Below are positions 37,018 through 48,008 of a stretch of DNA of 64,000 nucleotides, in pieces (position 1 is the first letter of the stretch; every line of letters begins with the position of its first letter). The DNA is taken from assembly GCA_030549175.1 (NCBI GenBank), contig JAUKUA010000001.1, positions 6,076,001 to 6,140,000 on the forward strand, read 5' to 3'. The notes beneath the pieces were generated by a model. That model saw only the letters and a program-made list of their open reading frames with translations. It ran no database searches and was not told the DNA's origin. The stretch is from Lasiosphaeris hirsuta. Taxonomy: Eukaryota > Ascomycota > Sordariomycetes > Sordariales > Lasiosphaeriaceae. The position numbers and the translations under genes were made by a program.

Positions 37018-38349
37018 AGCAGTGGTGCGTAGCGCTGCTCATAATCGTCGCCGAGTCGACGACAGCTTCAGTTCTTCTCACCCTTTCAGCTCCTGATCAA
37101 GTGGGAAGGGACCTTTTTTTAGTTCCGGGAATTTCGAGTCATACCACGGAAGATAAAAGATTGCAACGCATCCGGCACTTTTTTTCTCGTCAGGAAACAT
37201 TTAGCGTCATGGCATCAGCGTTGAATTCTGCGAATTTCTTCGACTTCTCTCTCGGATATCCTACCCCGGCTGCCCCAACACTGCAGTCCATGTTCTCATC
37301 TTTTGCGAATATGACAACTTTTGCACAATACCCCTTTCTATTCTCGGCAGCCGCGTTAATTACTCGCAAAAAAAAAATTACGAAAAGTCAGGTGTGATCT
37401 CTGGATACCATACTTGGAGAGGGGAAAAAGCACCAAGCGCCTCGGAGGATGGAAGCGCGACCAAAAAAAAAAAAAAACGAAGAGTTGGCATATTCTTTTC
37501 ATCACAATCTGGGAGGATCCGATAGAGAGGCGATGCGAACCCCAAGAAAGGGTGAGATTTGTGATACGTCAAGAGTGACCAAAGATTGGCAAAAGATTGG
37601 AATGGAAGACCAGATCTCGGAATGGAAATGGTATGAGACGGAGAAAAGATGGACGACGACGAACCAAAGACGGATCCTCGCTCGGCCGATGGACAAGGCC
37701 CCCTCTTCACTGCACCCAAGTCAACATCACCAACATCAGCGCCAACAGAATTGCGTCGAGATAATTTTTTTTTTCAACTGCGGACGGCGAACCGCACTTT
37801 GTTAGCAGGGATGCAGGCATGGATCGCGGATCATGGACCTAGCCCTCAAAGATAGGGGGACGGGGATGGGGCATTGCTGAGATGCCCGGGGAATCAAGGT
37901 TTCTCGGCAGAAAGAGAACCGGTAGGGAAAGCAACCGGACCGGCCTGTCCGACTTTTTGCTGGGTGGGCAATTTGGCCTGGGTTGAGTCTATCCCCATGG
38001 CGGCTAGCTAAACAGTTAAAAAAAGAGTAAAACCTCTGACATAACATGGCTCCATTCTGTATTCCTGTGATTTGCGCCGTGCTATTTGCGATGTGGGCCC
38101 TGTTTGTACGCAGACCTAGGGTAAGCGTCAAATGGCGCATTGATTCTCACTGCCCTTCGCTGGAGAGGCGGTACGGGGTTGCACCTTCCTTCTTCCCAGG
38201 TTCCACCGCTTGATACCGGACCGTATTGACGGCTCAAATCCAGCTGGCCGCTAGCTGAGCTTAGCTTCTTTCGAACACAGTAGCACGAATAAATTTGCGT
38301 ACCCAAGATACGCACACATCTTGGCTTTACAAACGTAGCATCCACTTTA
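37018..38349. other. Intergenic region after the cyclin gene
   Basis: Probable cyclin 3' UTR and the tail-to-tail spacer with the retropepsin-like gene. It has A-runs near 37369 and 37466..37480 and a T-run near 37764. Open frames are short and unremarkable. Confidence 0.55.
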
Positions 38350-40258
38350 TTACTGCTGATATTCTTGAGTTTGACGACGAGTCCTTGCTCTGGTACGTGG
38401 GCTACCCGCGAGACGTGCCAATCTGGCCGTCCCGAACATCTGACCGCCCTTGGCCTTTGTATTAGGAGCATTCAAAATCGTTCCCCAAGGCACGCTTGCA
38501 ATTACACTCCCCTGCCCTTCGTCAGTGTCCCTCAGCACCCAATCGGCATCTTCCCTGAACTTGTGCTCGAAGACGACACGTTCAGGCGTACCTAGTTCTT
38601 TGTCCAGCCAGTCCAGGCGGGCTCCAAGAAGCGAAGGGGGTGTTTGATTATGTGGGACCTTCGACGCGGCGAGACGCATCTGACCGGGCAGCCGCCCGGC
38701 GCCGAGCACCTCTCGCCGGTCCTCGCCAAGCCACAGCTTGAAGCTTCCAGGTGTGCCTGACCAGTAGCATACATGGAAGGGCAAAAGCCCACTGAGGCGG
38801 TCCGGCGCAGCGTTTGGACTCGCGTCGCTGTGTGCGGTGCCGGCAAGCGCGACAACAGGTACGGTACCACCAAGGATATCAGGCTCGCTCGGCCAAATCG
38901 GCGGGTCTCTTGTTACCAGCGAGCTCCCGTCTGCCGCGTAAACACCAACGTCGAGCTCATACATCCTCATCTTGCTCACATTTTCGGCCGTAGCAATGAG
39001 ACGAGCCCCCTGGGCAGCGTAGTTCTTGGAGTCGATCTGGAGCTTAGCTAGGTCGTCCTCGTAGATACACGGGAGCGTTGCGCCGCTATCAAGCAACATC
39101 TCGAAGAATATACGAGGGCCATCTGAGTCGGGGCTGGACGGGACCACAATTGACCCGCTCGGCTTACGAGAGGAACTCGAGGGCTTGTGAGTCCGGGGAG
39201 CGGCACCGGTCGTCTCTCGCGCCACCGCCGCTTTTCGTCTTCGAAAGCCCATTGTGAGCCTGTAGTGGCCCATGTTCTCCGACCTATCTCTCCAGATTTT
39301 GCGATCTTCGAGGCAGACTCCTTTCTTGAGCACAGCTGACGGGCCTCGGAGAATATCTCCACTGTCTCCCGAAAGCGGCGGTTCATACCACAGCCAACCC
39401 TCGCCGTACTCAGCAAAGTACCGGTCTAGCCGCTCATCGCGGTCTGATGCGAAGGAGGCGTAGTCAGAACACCGGTCGACAATTTGCCCAGCCCAGATGA
39501 TGGTATATGAAGACGAATAGGGGATGCCGCCGGACTCATATCCGCTGATGGCGGCCTCGATGTTGGCCCGCTCTGGCGGGAATTCTGAGCTTTCTAGAAT
39601 ATACCCAAGAAGTTCCAGACGTTCCGCAATGGCCTTTGATCGTATTGATGCTAAGGATGATCTGCGATGCGGGTCAGGTCGGATTCGAAGCGTATCTTTC
39701 AGAGACCATGCACACTCACCTGGGCTTTGTGTTTGCCTCGTTGTCCTCGTCAAGCCTAGCTCTCTGATCGATCGCTTCCTCGAGGAGACACGCAAATTTA
39801 GATACTCCTTGGTAGTACTCTACCCACGCACGACATTGTGCTATCCTCCTATCCGCTATCTCGATCCGGCTCGGGTCTTCGCCCTCCAGCCAGAGAGGCG
39901 ACCCAATGACTATCGACGGGGCCCATCTACCAGAGACAGAGACATCCGCATTAAGAGCTTCGGTGCTACCTTCGGTTGTGTCTAGCCCAGGGAATGTAAG
40001 TTGCTGTGCGAGTTGCTGTGCTTGACGGAGTTCGCTGGCTTCTATTCTTGCTATACTGCGAGTTCTTGGCCTTCTCGACTCGGGAGGCTGATGTTGAGCC
40101 ACGTCTCTACGGACATGATAGCGGGAATTATTACGGTTGAAGTTATTTGTGTTATATGCGGCGTGTCGAAAGGTAGATCGACGTCTCCCCCCGCGATGCT
40201 GGGTCGCCTGGACGGATTGACGTCCCGAACGATGAGGAACATTGAAGGGCTGCGACAT
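38350..40258 (-). CDS. Retropepsin-like (DSGAT) fungal protein, uncharacterised
   Basis: Two exons: 40258..39720 and 39661..38350, with a 58-bp intron (GTGAGT...CTGAC...GCAG), 616 residues. The start is ATG at 40258 (MSQPFNVPHRSG); the frame is open upstream but only with a non-ATG codon. The N-terminal 90 residues are basic and Asn/Arg/Gln-rich. Around residue 371 is MLLDSGATLPCIYEDDLAKL, the catalytic-loop pattern of retroviral-type aspartic proteases. Downstream come MYELDVGVYAADG and RLSGLLPFHVCYWSGTPG, the second resembling the later hydrophobic-Gly strand of the fold, then LWLGEDRREVLGAGRLPGQ. I recall many Sordariomycete proteins of this layout with no assigned role. No integrase or reverse transcriptase flanks it, so it looks like a host gene. 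Protease activity is inferred only. Confidence 0.8.
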
Positions 40259-40792
40259 CTTCAGACGAGGGGCCTTGGCCAATTTGGTGATGACCAGACA
40301 GCCCTATTGCCACTGTTTGCTTTTCGGCATAATCATCTGGAGAAAAGCTTGCTGAGTCAAACTCGAGGTCGAATCCGGCAATGCCTCAGCTCAATGTCTA
40401 ACCCTCTCAGTGCTTCTTTCTTCGTTGTCCGTAGGCCGAACAAAGAACAGCTACACACCACTTCTTTGACGACCCTACTGAAAACGGGAACATCATATAT
40501 TCTAGAATCGATCTCTTTACCAAGAATGCCGGAATCCGCATATTCACATGCGAAAATGTCCCCTTGCTAAAACATTCCAGTCGGTCAAACCCACACAGCA
40601 CAAATACAGCGCACATTCGATCAGCGCCAGTGCCCCCATAACTATCTCATTTGTCACATGTGCGAATGTTCCAGCATTCATTTATCATTTGTCGTAATTT
40701 CTAGCCGCAATCGCAGCGGCAAGCCCGAAAGTTAACGTCAAACCACCCAATCCTAGACTTGGCTTTTCCGTGGGCCTAAGGCGTCCCCGGCC
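40259..40792. promoter_or_regulatory. Divergent promoter between retropepsin-like gene and orphan gene
   Basis: A 534-bp head-to-head spacer. Both genes may share control. The plus-strand 40640..40700 part is AT-rich (CATTTATCATTTGTC). No clear TATA-like box. Confidence 0.45.
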
Positions 40793-43700
40793 ATGGCCTC
40801 CCCCGGTGATAAAGACCGCCAGCGGGGTCCCGGCTCGTTTCCAGGCACACCCCTTCCGGACCCTGCTAAAGTGCGATGGCCGCGGACGCCATCACACTCG
40901 CCAGGATCGTCCCCAAAGGCTACGAGAGGGTCGAGAGGGTCTAGAGGGTCTAGAGTGCGGTGGCCGCGGACACCACTCTCGCCGGGATCGTCTCTAAAGG
41001 CCACGAGAGGCACGAGATCAAAAGAGCGAAAGACAGTGGATGGTAAGTCTACTTTCAGTTCCGCTTTTTAAACATTTACCCCCCAAGAGAATATGCTAAC
41101 TGGCACAGGGGCGTTCATTGAGTTTCTTATTGGCTACGCCGCGAATAACCCAGAATGCTCGCCGCTCTTCCGGGGATACCTGGAGAATGTGGTCTTGAAA
41201 CCCAGGTCAGAAGATGAACGCATCAGCCTCGTCAACCGGTATTTAGGAAACCCCGAGATTGCGGATTACGGTCTAGGGCCCGAGTTCATGGCTGAGATTC
41301 AGAAATACAACCTCTACGATATGTGGCGGAACCCGGAGGAGAGGTCTAATTCGCCGAGATTTCACGAGGTGATGGAGCAGGACTTTGTCGACACGGGTGA
41401 GCTAAGTGATGGTCACTCGCCAGACTCCACTGATGAGGAGGGTGGCGAGGCAAGCGACGGCGAGGAGACTGAAGAAGGAAGCCAAAGCGAAGAGGCACGG
41501 GAGAATTCAATGGAGGAATGGCAAAAGAGGCTGAAGGCAGTTCTCGGAGACGAAGACGGAGCGCCCGAGCCACGCAAACCGGTATCGCGCATGCAATCCT
41601 CTGCCTCAGACCCCACCGAATACCTGCTCAACTTGCTGGAAACGTTGCAGTCAGTCCCCCCGATCCCCATCGCCAGTATCTACTCCAGATCGGGCGCGGC
41701 ACAAGCGGGCGATTCAGCACTGGAGGAGCGCACCGGTCCGGACTGGGCGGCGAAGTCTTGGTTTCGGGGCACCCCCCAGCCGCCGATTGCGACGCGACTT
41801 CAGACTATAGTTAACTTTCTTGGCGATGAAGATGTGGACCGCTGCCTGGATTGGAAGAAACAGTTCCAGGAAGTGGTCTCGTATCTCAGCTGGCTTGCCA
41901 AAGGGGACGACAAAAGACAGCTAGAGAAAGTCAGCCCGCGGACGCGGGCCATATACGACGAAGCAGTCACCATGGCCAAGGCTCATGTACTCTTTGAGAG
42001 GCACCATTACACGCCGACTCCCCTAGAGCTCGGTAAGCCACCGAGGGTGCCGCTGAGGTCCACCCGTCTGAACTGGACCAGCACCGTCCACGACTGGCCG
42101 GTGCCGTCCAGTCGGCCGGTGCCCCGTCGGGACGACCTCCCGCGGCCGCTCCCACCCCGGGGCCTAGCCCCTGTGAGCAAGATGCTGGTTGACGATCCTC
42201 GGGGGGACCATATGTATAACATGTTGGTCCAGCATGGCAAAGCTTACTGGAGCAAGGATAATGATATTCAAGCTGACGACCAAAATAACCTCGCCTGTAT
42301 CGAGGCGCAAGCATTCAAAACCTTCTCGGCACTGGGATCCGCAGGCGGCGTCGCAGGCGGCGTCAGGCGGGATCCGGACTCCGGCATGACTGTTCTCCCC
42401 GACGGCACGCCAGTAATCCCCAGCGATCCGGCGGCCTGGGCCCAAGAACGGGGCGCCCGTCGTGCTGGCTTACAGCAGTGTCTGCGCAGGTTCGGGACCC
42501 AGGGGCATCTCGGACTCCCCGCAAAAGGATGTGGACTCGTACTGCCCATGGACGCGGCTACTCAAGCCAGGGTGGTTCAGAGCGTCCAAGGCCTACAGTA
42601 TGCGCCCGTAGGGCTGCCCGCAACAGAGATGCCTCGGCAGATCGAACCACAGCCCTACGGTTTCTTTTTCGGCGAGTACGAGAAGCAACGGAGGCGGCTG
42701 CGCAAGATGGCGCTGTTGCAGGTCACGGCACAGTATAGGGATGAGGGCCATTCCGTCACCCTCCCGAAGAACCTGGTGACTGGCGGTCCCTTGATCTGGC
42801 CCACAGTGGACCCCGATGTGCAGAATAAGCAGGAACTTCTCGAGCAGTGCCGGACGGCTCTCAAGGTCTTGGAAGCCGCCAGCCAGCGCGCCCCTCGCGA
42901 TCTTCTGCGGGCGGCACTTGACCTAGCAAAACGTGGAGTGGCTGGCGAGTTTGAGTCTCACATGGTACCACGCGAAGTGCACCTGGCAAAAGACGAATGG
43001 TGGAGGGAAAGGGGCAAGAAGCAGCCGAGCTATCTCAGCTCCGATGACACCAAGTGGATCAAGTTTCTGGGCGGCAGGTGTGCGAACGATCAAAACTGGA
43101 CCGGACGAGTCCAGCCAGACACGCCCAGGGATATGTATAGGCTGTTCCACATCTTCGCCAGGCGCGTGAAGAAGACCCTCGACGATAGAAACCCCGAAGG
43201 ACTTTTCAGCCGTTCAGACAGTAAAGTCACGGTTGAGCAGCTTCTGGAGGTCATCAACGCCGGATCAGTCAACAGTGCCATCGAGAAATGCGAATTTCAC
43301 CCCTATGATGCCTGCGCGTGGCTCGACAGGCTGGCTAAGGCTGGCCAGGTGAGGTGAGAAGCTCGGTTGCTTATATATCCCGAGTGTGCTACTAACCTGC
43401 CCCCTAGATTCCAGCCGGATCTTGAATGCTATGGTGTCATTGAGCGCCCGGTTGCGCAGTACTTCCCGGAGCACCGAGTGATCTGGCCTCGAGATAATGC
43501 CCGTCCCAGTTACCCGAGGAATGTATCTGGATGGGAGCGCGTCATCAGGAAAGAGGATCCCACAAGCACCGGTCGCGGCACGAACGTCTGGAACTTCTTC
43601 ACGGCTCTCGGTTATCGCTTGGGGTACACCATCCGCAGGCTTGAGCGTTCTTTAGCTAGGGAGGCGGGTCGAGCACAGCACGTATCGACACAGGAGCTGG

Positions 43701-44611
43701 CGGAATCGATAAGCAGGTGGGAAGAGGTGGTGGCTGATCTCCAGCGGGGTGAGATAGTCAGCCTGCCAGAGCTAGTAAAACGCATCGGCGTCAACAACGG
43801 CGACTATACCGACGGCATGACAGAGCAGGAGGCGCTCCCGTTGATCCGAACGAAAATCATCGAGGAGATCTACGAGAACAAGCCTATGCTGGCCCCTGGT
43901 CGCGAGTACCGCTACATTGGTTGGGACGGGGAGGAACAAGCGGCGCTGGTTCGCGACTTCGACTGGGACTGGGCGTCAAAACGGGTGCGCGGCGGGAAGT
44001 GCAAGCGGTTTTGGGATGTCAACCGCTGGCCACTTCAATCTGGCTATCTGAACCCCGAGGCCGAAAACGCCATCAAGAACGACGTGAACCTGGACCCAGC
44101 CCAGACATTCGATCCGTTCGTCACGGACCCGACGCCGGATCACTGGAAGCGACCCAAGCTGAGGAGGTATGGCGAAGAGGACAAGGTCGAGTATCGTCGA
44201 GGACCAGCCATCTACCCTATCGGAGACACAGTCCGGCAGCGGAAGGCCGTCGAAGATTACATGACGGAAATGGTGCACAGGAGTAAGCTCATCTACCTCT
44301 TGTATCGTTGCGCAGGGGTGAGGGGAACTAACCGATTCTATAATGTAGGTGTTGGCTTGGACCGACGAAGAAAGAGAACCTGGTCCGAAAGACTGGCCCT
44401 GCTAAACCCATTCTCGAGCTCCGATAATGAGGGACGACCAACGGACCCGCCGCCCCTGCCACCTGTTGATCCTAGGCTAATCCCGGAGAGCTGGGACCCG
44501 AGGGTCATGCTGATGAAGATGGAAGAGGATGCCGACGTTGAGGGGGCTGAGGACGACGACGACGACGACGACGATTACGATGAGATGGACGATTTACTCA
44601 CCGTGATGTAG
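40793..44611 (+). CDS. Large acidic orphan protein, function unknown
   Basis: Three exons (40793..41042, 41109..43353, 43408..44611) with introns of 66 and 54 bp carrying GCTAAC/ACTAAC branch points; phases agree, total 1232 residues. I recognise no domain. Residues 1-83 are basic, Ser/Pro/Arg-rich and contain a duplicated KVRWPRTP...PGSS.KATRG unit. A putatively folded block follows (FIEFLIGYAANNPECSPLFR), then an acidic Glu/Ser/Asp-rich stretch about 165-200. Long mixed regions follow with Trp- and Arg-rich patches (FHIFARRVKKTLDDRN, NVWNFFTALGYRLGYTIRRL). The C-terminus is a poly-Asp tail ending DEMDDLLTVM. No signal peptide or membrane span is obvious. The strong coding frame over 3.7 kb and clean splicing argue it is a real gene, probably lineage-restricted. 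Confidence 0.82.
40871..41012 (+). repeat. Intragenic imperfect duplication of about 60 bp in orphan exon 1
   Basis: Copy 1 begins at 40871 and copy 2 at 40955, each opening GTGCGRTGGCCGCGGAC and ending near CACGAGAGG/TACGAGAGG. Between them lie three short GAGAGGGTC-like units coding SRGSRG. The reading frame is kept, so the unit RWPRTP..SPGSS.KATRG is doubled in the protein. Confidence 0.8.
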
Positions 44612-44772
44612 TATGCGGGTAAGAATGGTAAGGGTCTGGTTTGGGTGTTTACTATGTTAAATATCCTTTGCACTGATTTTATTAGTTTGGGTTTCTATCT
44701 TCCCCTTTTTTTACTTGCATGCATATGAGGAGACACCCAATTTCTGAATAGGGGAGGAAACGTCCGACTTGC
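44612..44772. other. 3' flank of the orphan gene
   Basis: AT-rich, with a TTTTTTT run near 44705. Likely 3' UTR of the orphan gene. No gene. Confidence 0.5.
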
Positions 44773-44777
44773 AAAAA
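44773..44777 (-). terminator. T5 run after the 5S pseudogene
   Basis: Five T on the minus strand one base beyond the 5S end, the usual Pol III stop signal, retained behind the broken gene. Confidence 0.6.
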
Positions 44778-44778
44778 G

Positions 44779-44861
44779 ACATACCACACCAGGGGTTCGC
44801 CGGCTTATCTATGGGAGAGCAGACGGGATCCCGAGTTTTTCCAGTAGGTATGGTCGTATGT
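44779..44861 (-). pseudogene. 5S rRNA pseudogene with internal deletion
   Basis: On the minus strand the 5' half of a fungal 5S rRNA is nearly complete: ACATACGACCATACC, CTCGGGATCCCGTC, GCTCTCCCATAGATAAGCC. It then jumps directly to the 3' end, GGCGAACCCCTGGTGTGGTATGT, which pairs with the 5' end to form the terminal stem. The copy is 83 nt, against about 119-120 nt for the functional molecule, so roughly 36 nt are missing from the middle. That removes most of the internal Pol III promoter (A box/IE/C box region) and helices IV/V. It should not be functional. Dispersed 5S copies and pseudogenes are typical of Neurospora-like genomes. Confidence 0.88.
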
Positions 44862-45599
44862 ACTACTAGGCTTCCCGAATTTAACTTTTACACAGGCTGT
44901 TCTGGTGGTCCTCTATGACCAGCGCCTAACATCTTTGACACAGTGGGCAACGGAGCATCTTGAAGGTGGAGATATTATGCAACACTAGTGCGTAGAGTGC
45001 CCCGGCTTGACGCGGGGTATAACTAGACTTGCCGAACCGGTGGATAGATCCATCTTCCGGCATCGCTTTCGATGCGACTCCGGTTCAGGCCTCCGGGTCC
45101 GGGCTTGGTTTCGGGCGTCGTACAGATTTAGTCGTTCCGGGCGCAGGACTGCTTTGGTATTCTTGTGTACTTTATACGGGCAGTCTTTATTTTCTCGACT
45201 GTTCTCCGTCCCCTTATCCCTTGCCCCTATTTCTTGGTGACTGCCGACTTCGCGAGTTCAGGCACGAGATAACGGACGTCTTTTCAAGAGATCGTAACGG
45301 GTGCACCGTGGCTATCGTCATTTTGCACCGTAGTTCCCATATATAACCCTGACAACACATAGGGCCAACCCTGAAAACGGCAGATTGATTGATTGTTTAA
45401 CGTCCGGGGTTCTTGCCCAAGGCGACTGGGACGTCAGGGGCCGATGGCCAAGGCCCAAGGCCCCCCCAGGGAGCTATTGTGGGCAAAAGGGGAGACCCGG
45501 ACCGGCCCCCCCTGGCCCGCCCGGCTCTGGTTTAGATAACAAGGAGATCCTCCTACCCGAAATCCTGGCCTAGAACATACCGTTTGCCGTTAGGAGGTC
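44862..45599. other. Spacer between the 5S pseudogene and LINE relic
   Basis: No gene seen. Contains GATTGATTGATTG at about 45384 and C-rich or G-rich stretches. It may be further, unrecognised repeat debris. Confidence 0.4.
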
Positions 45600-46190
45600 C
45601 CACCGGCCCTCCACAACTTGCCCATCGAATATGGTACATAAAAACTCCGGAGAGAAAAGCCACCTTTAACAGCCAACAGGAAAATTAGGAAAACCCTTCT
45701 CTCCCTCCTCTTCGTTCTCTCTTCGTTCTCTTCCCCAGGGTCGTGGGCCCTCGGCCACTCCCATTCTTCGACAATTTGTGGGATATTTTCTTCTCCCATT
45801 ATACCCCGGTATTTTCTTTCCGGGGTGATCCTTCCCATGGACAGCCCAAACAGGGTCAGTGCTGGCTTGTTGCGGCGTAGGAGCTGTAGCGGCGAGCCTC
45901 CCCTGAGGAGGGTTGGTAGCGCCTTCCAGTTGAGGGGGGCACTTACTTGAACACATGCCCGGGTTCCTTACGGATTCCACAGGCGCATGGCTTCCAAGTG
46001 CCTGGCTCGTGGCCAAACCTTTCGTGGTAGGAGTGGAAGCCCCCGTGTCCGGTTCTCTCTGCTAGGATGGTGGCAAGCCATCTCCTTGGCAGCTTAAGCT
46101 CCGGGGGGGGGGGGGCTTTCTCCTGAACTCCACCTCTGAAAACGGCAAAAAAGGTACATCCGGAAACATAACCGTCCTGTCAAAACCCAC
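45600..46190 (-). mobile_element. Decayed 3' end of a Tad-like LINE (non-LTR retrotransposon)
   Basis: Minus-strand translation from about 46110 gives ELKLPRRWLATILAERTGHG, then FHSYHERFGHEPGTWKPCAC and GIRKEPGHVFK followed by a stop (about 45930). This is the pattern at the C-terminus of Tad-type LINE ORF2: LPR..L..LLA.RTGHGDF..YH.RF.H....C.CG..K.P.H.F.C, the Cys/His tail behind RNase H. After the stop, related-looking sequence (LPTLLRGGSPLQLL) continues in another frame, so at least one frameshift is present. A G13 run (46103..46115 plus strand) sits inside the upstream coding part. The element is 5'-truncated; no reverse transcriptase is found nearby. The ends are approximate. Confidence 0.75.
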
Positions 46191-48008
46191 ACCCGCAAGC
46201 TACACCACTGTAAGGCCTAATTGGCCACCACTTACAAGACATCACAACGCGTAATTCATAATAAAAACCGTTGGCCTTGGGTACACCACCCACCCCTGAT
46301 TCCCATACTCCGCAACCTCCGTTCGCAGACGAAAAAGAAAACACCAACCCAAGACATACACATCCCCTTCCGCTACATATCCCCGCCTAGTGCAACCTCT
46401 CCCCACGCACTCTACTACACGCATCATTTACTATACACAACACAGCCCGGATGGGAGGGGGGGAGCCTTCTTATCTCGCCTGCTCAATTACCGCCCGTGT
46501 CTCCCGCCCGAGGCCGATATTAACAACACCAATACACAACACACCCCTCTCTCCCCTTTTCTACCTACCTACCGTCTACCACCACTCTCCAACCTCTACA
46601 TCGAGAGCGACCCCCAAATCTCACATCCGTCCACCCTATCGCTCTAGTTACCGGCAACGATTGCCCACCCTCCCGTCTACAAGATAAGCCGCACATCGTT
46701 AATCTACCAAAACGCCGAACCGGACCCGTCCCAGACGCGCGCCTCCCAAACCGACAGGACGGTATGGAAATGGGTCAAAAGATCCAGGAAGAAAACGAAG
46801 TGTTGCAGTGACACTGCAAAAAAAAAAAAAAAAACCCCCCCTAAAAAAACCGTTGGTCACTTACTAGTAGTGTACGCGTGAGCTAACGTGTCGCCAAGAG
46901 ATATCAAAGTAAAAAGCAAACAGAATCGGAGGCGCACTAGATTCCGCCGGGCTGAACTTGGCGCTGCAGGGCCGCTGGGACTGAGTTGTCTTGGCAGTAA
47001 AGTACCGAAACAGAAGAAACGCTGCTTTCCTACAGGTGGTTCTCACTACTCTACGCGGTGCGCTGTTGAGAGAGCCAAGGCTATCGTCACGGTCAAAACA
47101 TTTCACACAATCCACAATCTAGATGTCAAGGTGGGTCAAGAGCATACGTATGCACAGCATGCATCGTCGTCTATTCATCCATATGCACCCTCGTCCCCTC
47201 TTCGGAAGGAAGCAGGAGAAGCGATGTGATCATGGTGATATCGCTGGATGGCATCGCCTAAAGCGCTTCCGTCGAAGTGCTTCGCCTTTTACTTTTCCAA
47301 ACAGGGGATAGCCACCCTGGCCCCCCATGATGTACCTGTCTCTGCTCCATCTCCGTCCCTCGCTGACACTCATGTACTTTCATCAGCTTTCATGCAAAGT
47401 CCAACACATGATTCGCAAATATAACATTCCCCTTAACGCCACGGCACTGGAGTGGGTATTCCCCTGTACCGTTCCCCGTGATAAGCAAATGAGCCCAGTC
47501 CATATTTCTCCGTCCTTGCGCATACCTCCCGACACCACCGGTATACCTGACATGATAGTAAACCCGCAGCAACAACAAAGGAAACCTTGTACGTGGGATG
47601 CACGCCGCAACTCGAGGGAGGCAGCGAATCGGTCGCAAAATATAAAGCGGCGGAACAGGAAAATAAATAGCGCCGAGTCTATGCTGCTCAGGTGATTCTG
47701 GATCGGTTCGGGTGTAGAATTAAACACAAGGGAATTATAACCGTGATGGCGGTGCACCGGATTGATTCATGTTGAGAGCATCATCACAGTGATACGTGGG
47801 CGATATGTACATCAAGTTGCAGGCCTTGGGAGGGTCAACTGCGACTTGGGTTGGTTGTGCGCGGGATGGCACCGAGCGGCCCATCGGCGCCGGCTTGTTT
47901 GGGAACGGTGGATATCGTGCTACCGTGAGGCAGCGGATCCGTGACTCGATGGCCTGGCGTTCTGGTCAGAGGCTACTGTTTAGAATCGACCAAACTGAAC
48001 ATGGTCGC
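46191..48008. other. Intergenic region downstream of PNG1
   Basis: C/A-rich sequence without a gene I can support. An A17 run at 46818..46834, directly followed by C7, could be the poly-A end of a retroposed sequence on the plus strand, but I recognise nothing upstream of it. Overlapping frames of up to about 180 codons (47796..48335) are the antisense shadow of PNG1 or unrelated. Confidence 0.45.

Noticed and set aside
38350..40258. Retropepsin-like gene as part of an LTR retrotransposon
   Set aside because: It is spliced, has no RT, RNase H or integrase nearby and no flanking LTR-like repeats.
40259..40282. Longer N-terminus for the retropepsin-like protein from 40282
   Set aside because: The codon at 40282..40280 is TTG, not ATG; the first ATG is at 40258.
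44319..44349. Possible 31-bp intron (GTGAGG...TGTAG) in the orphan gene
   Set aside because: Too short for these introns (minimum about 41 bp here) and the frame stays open without splicing.
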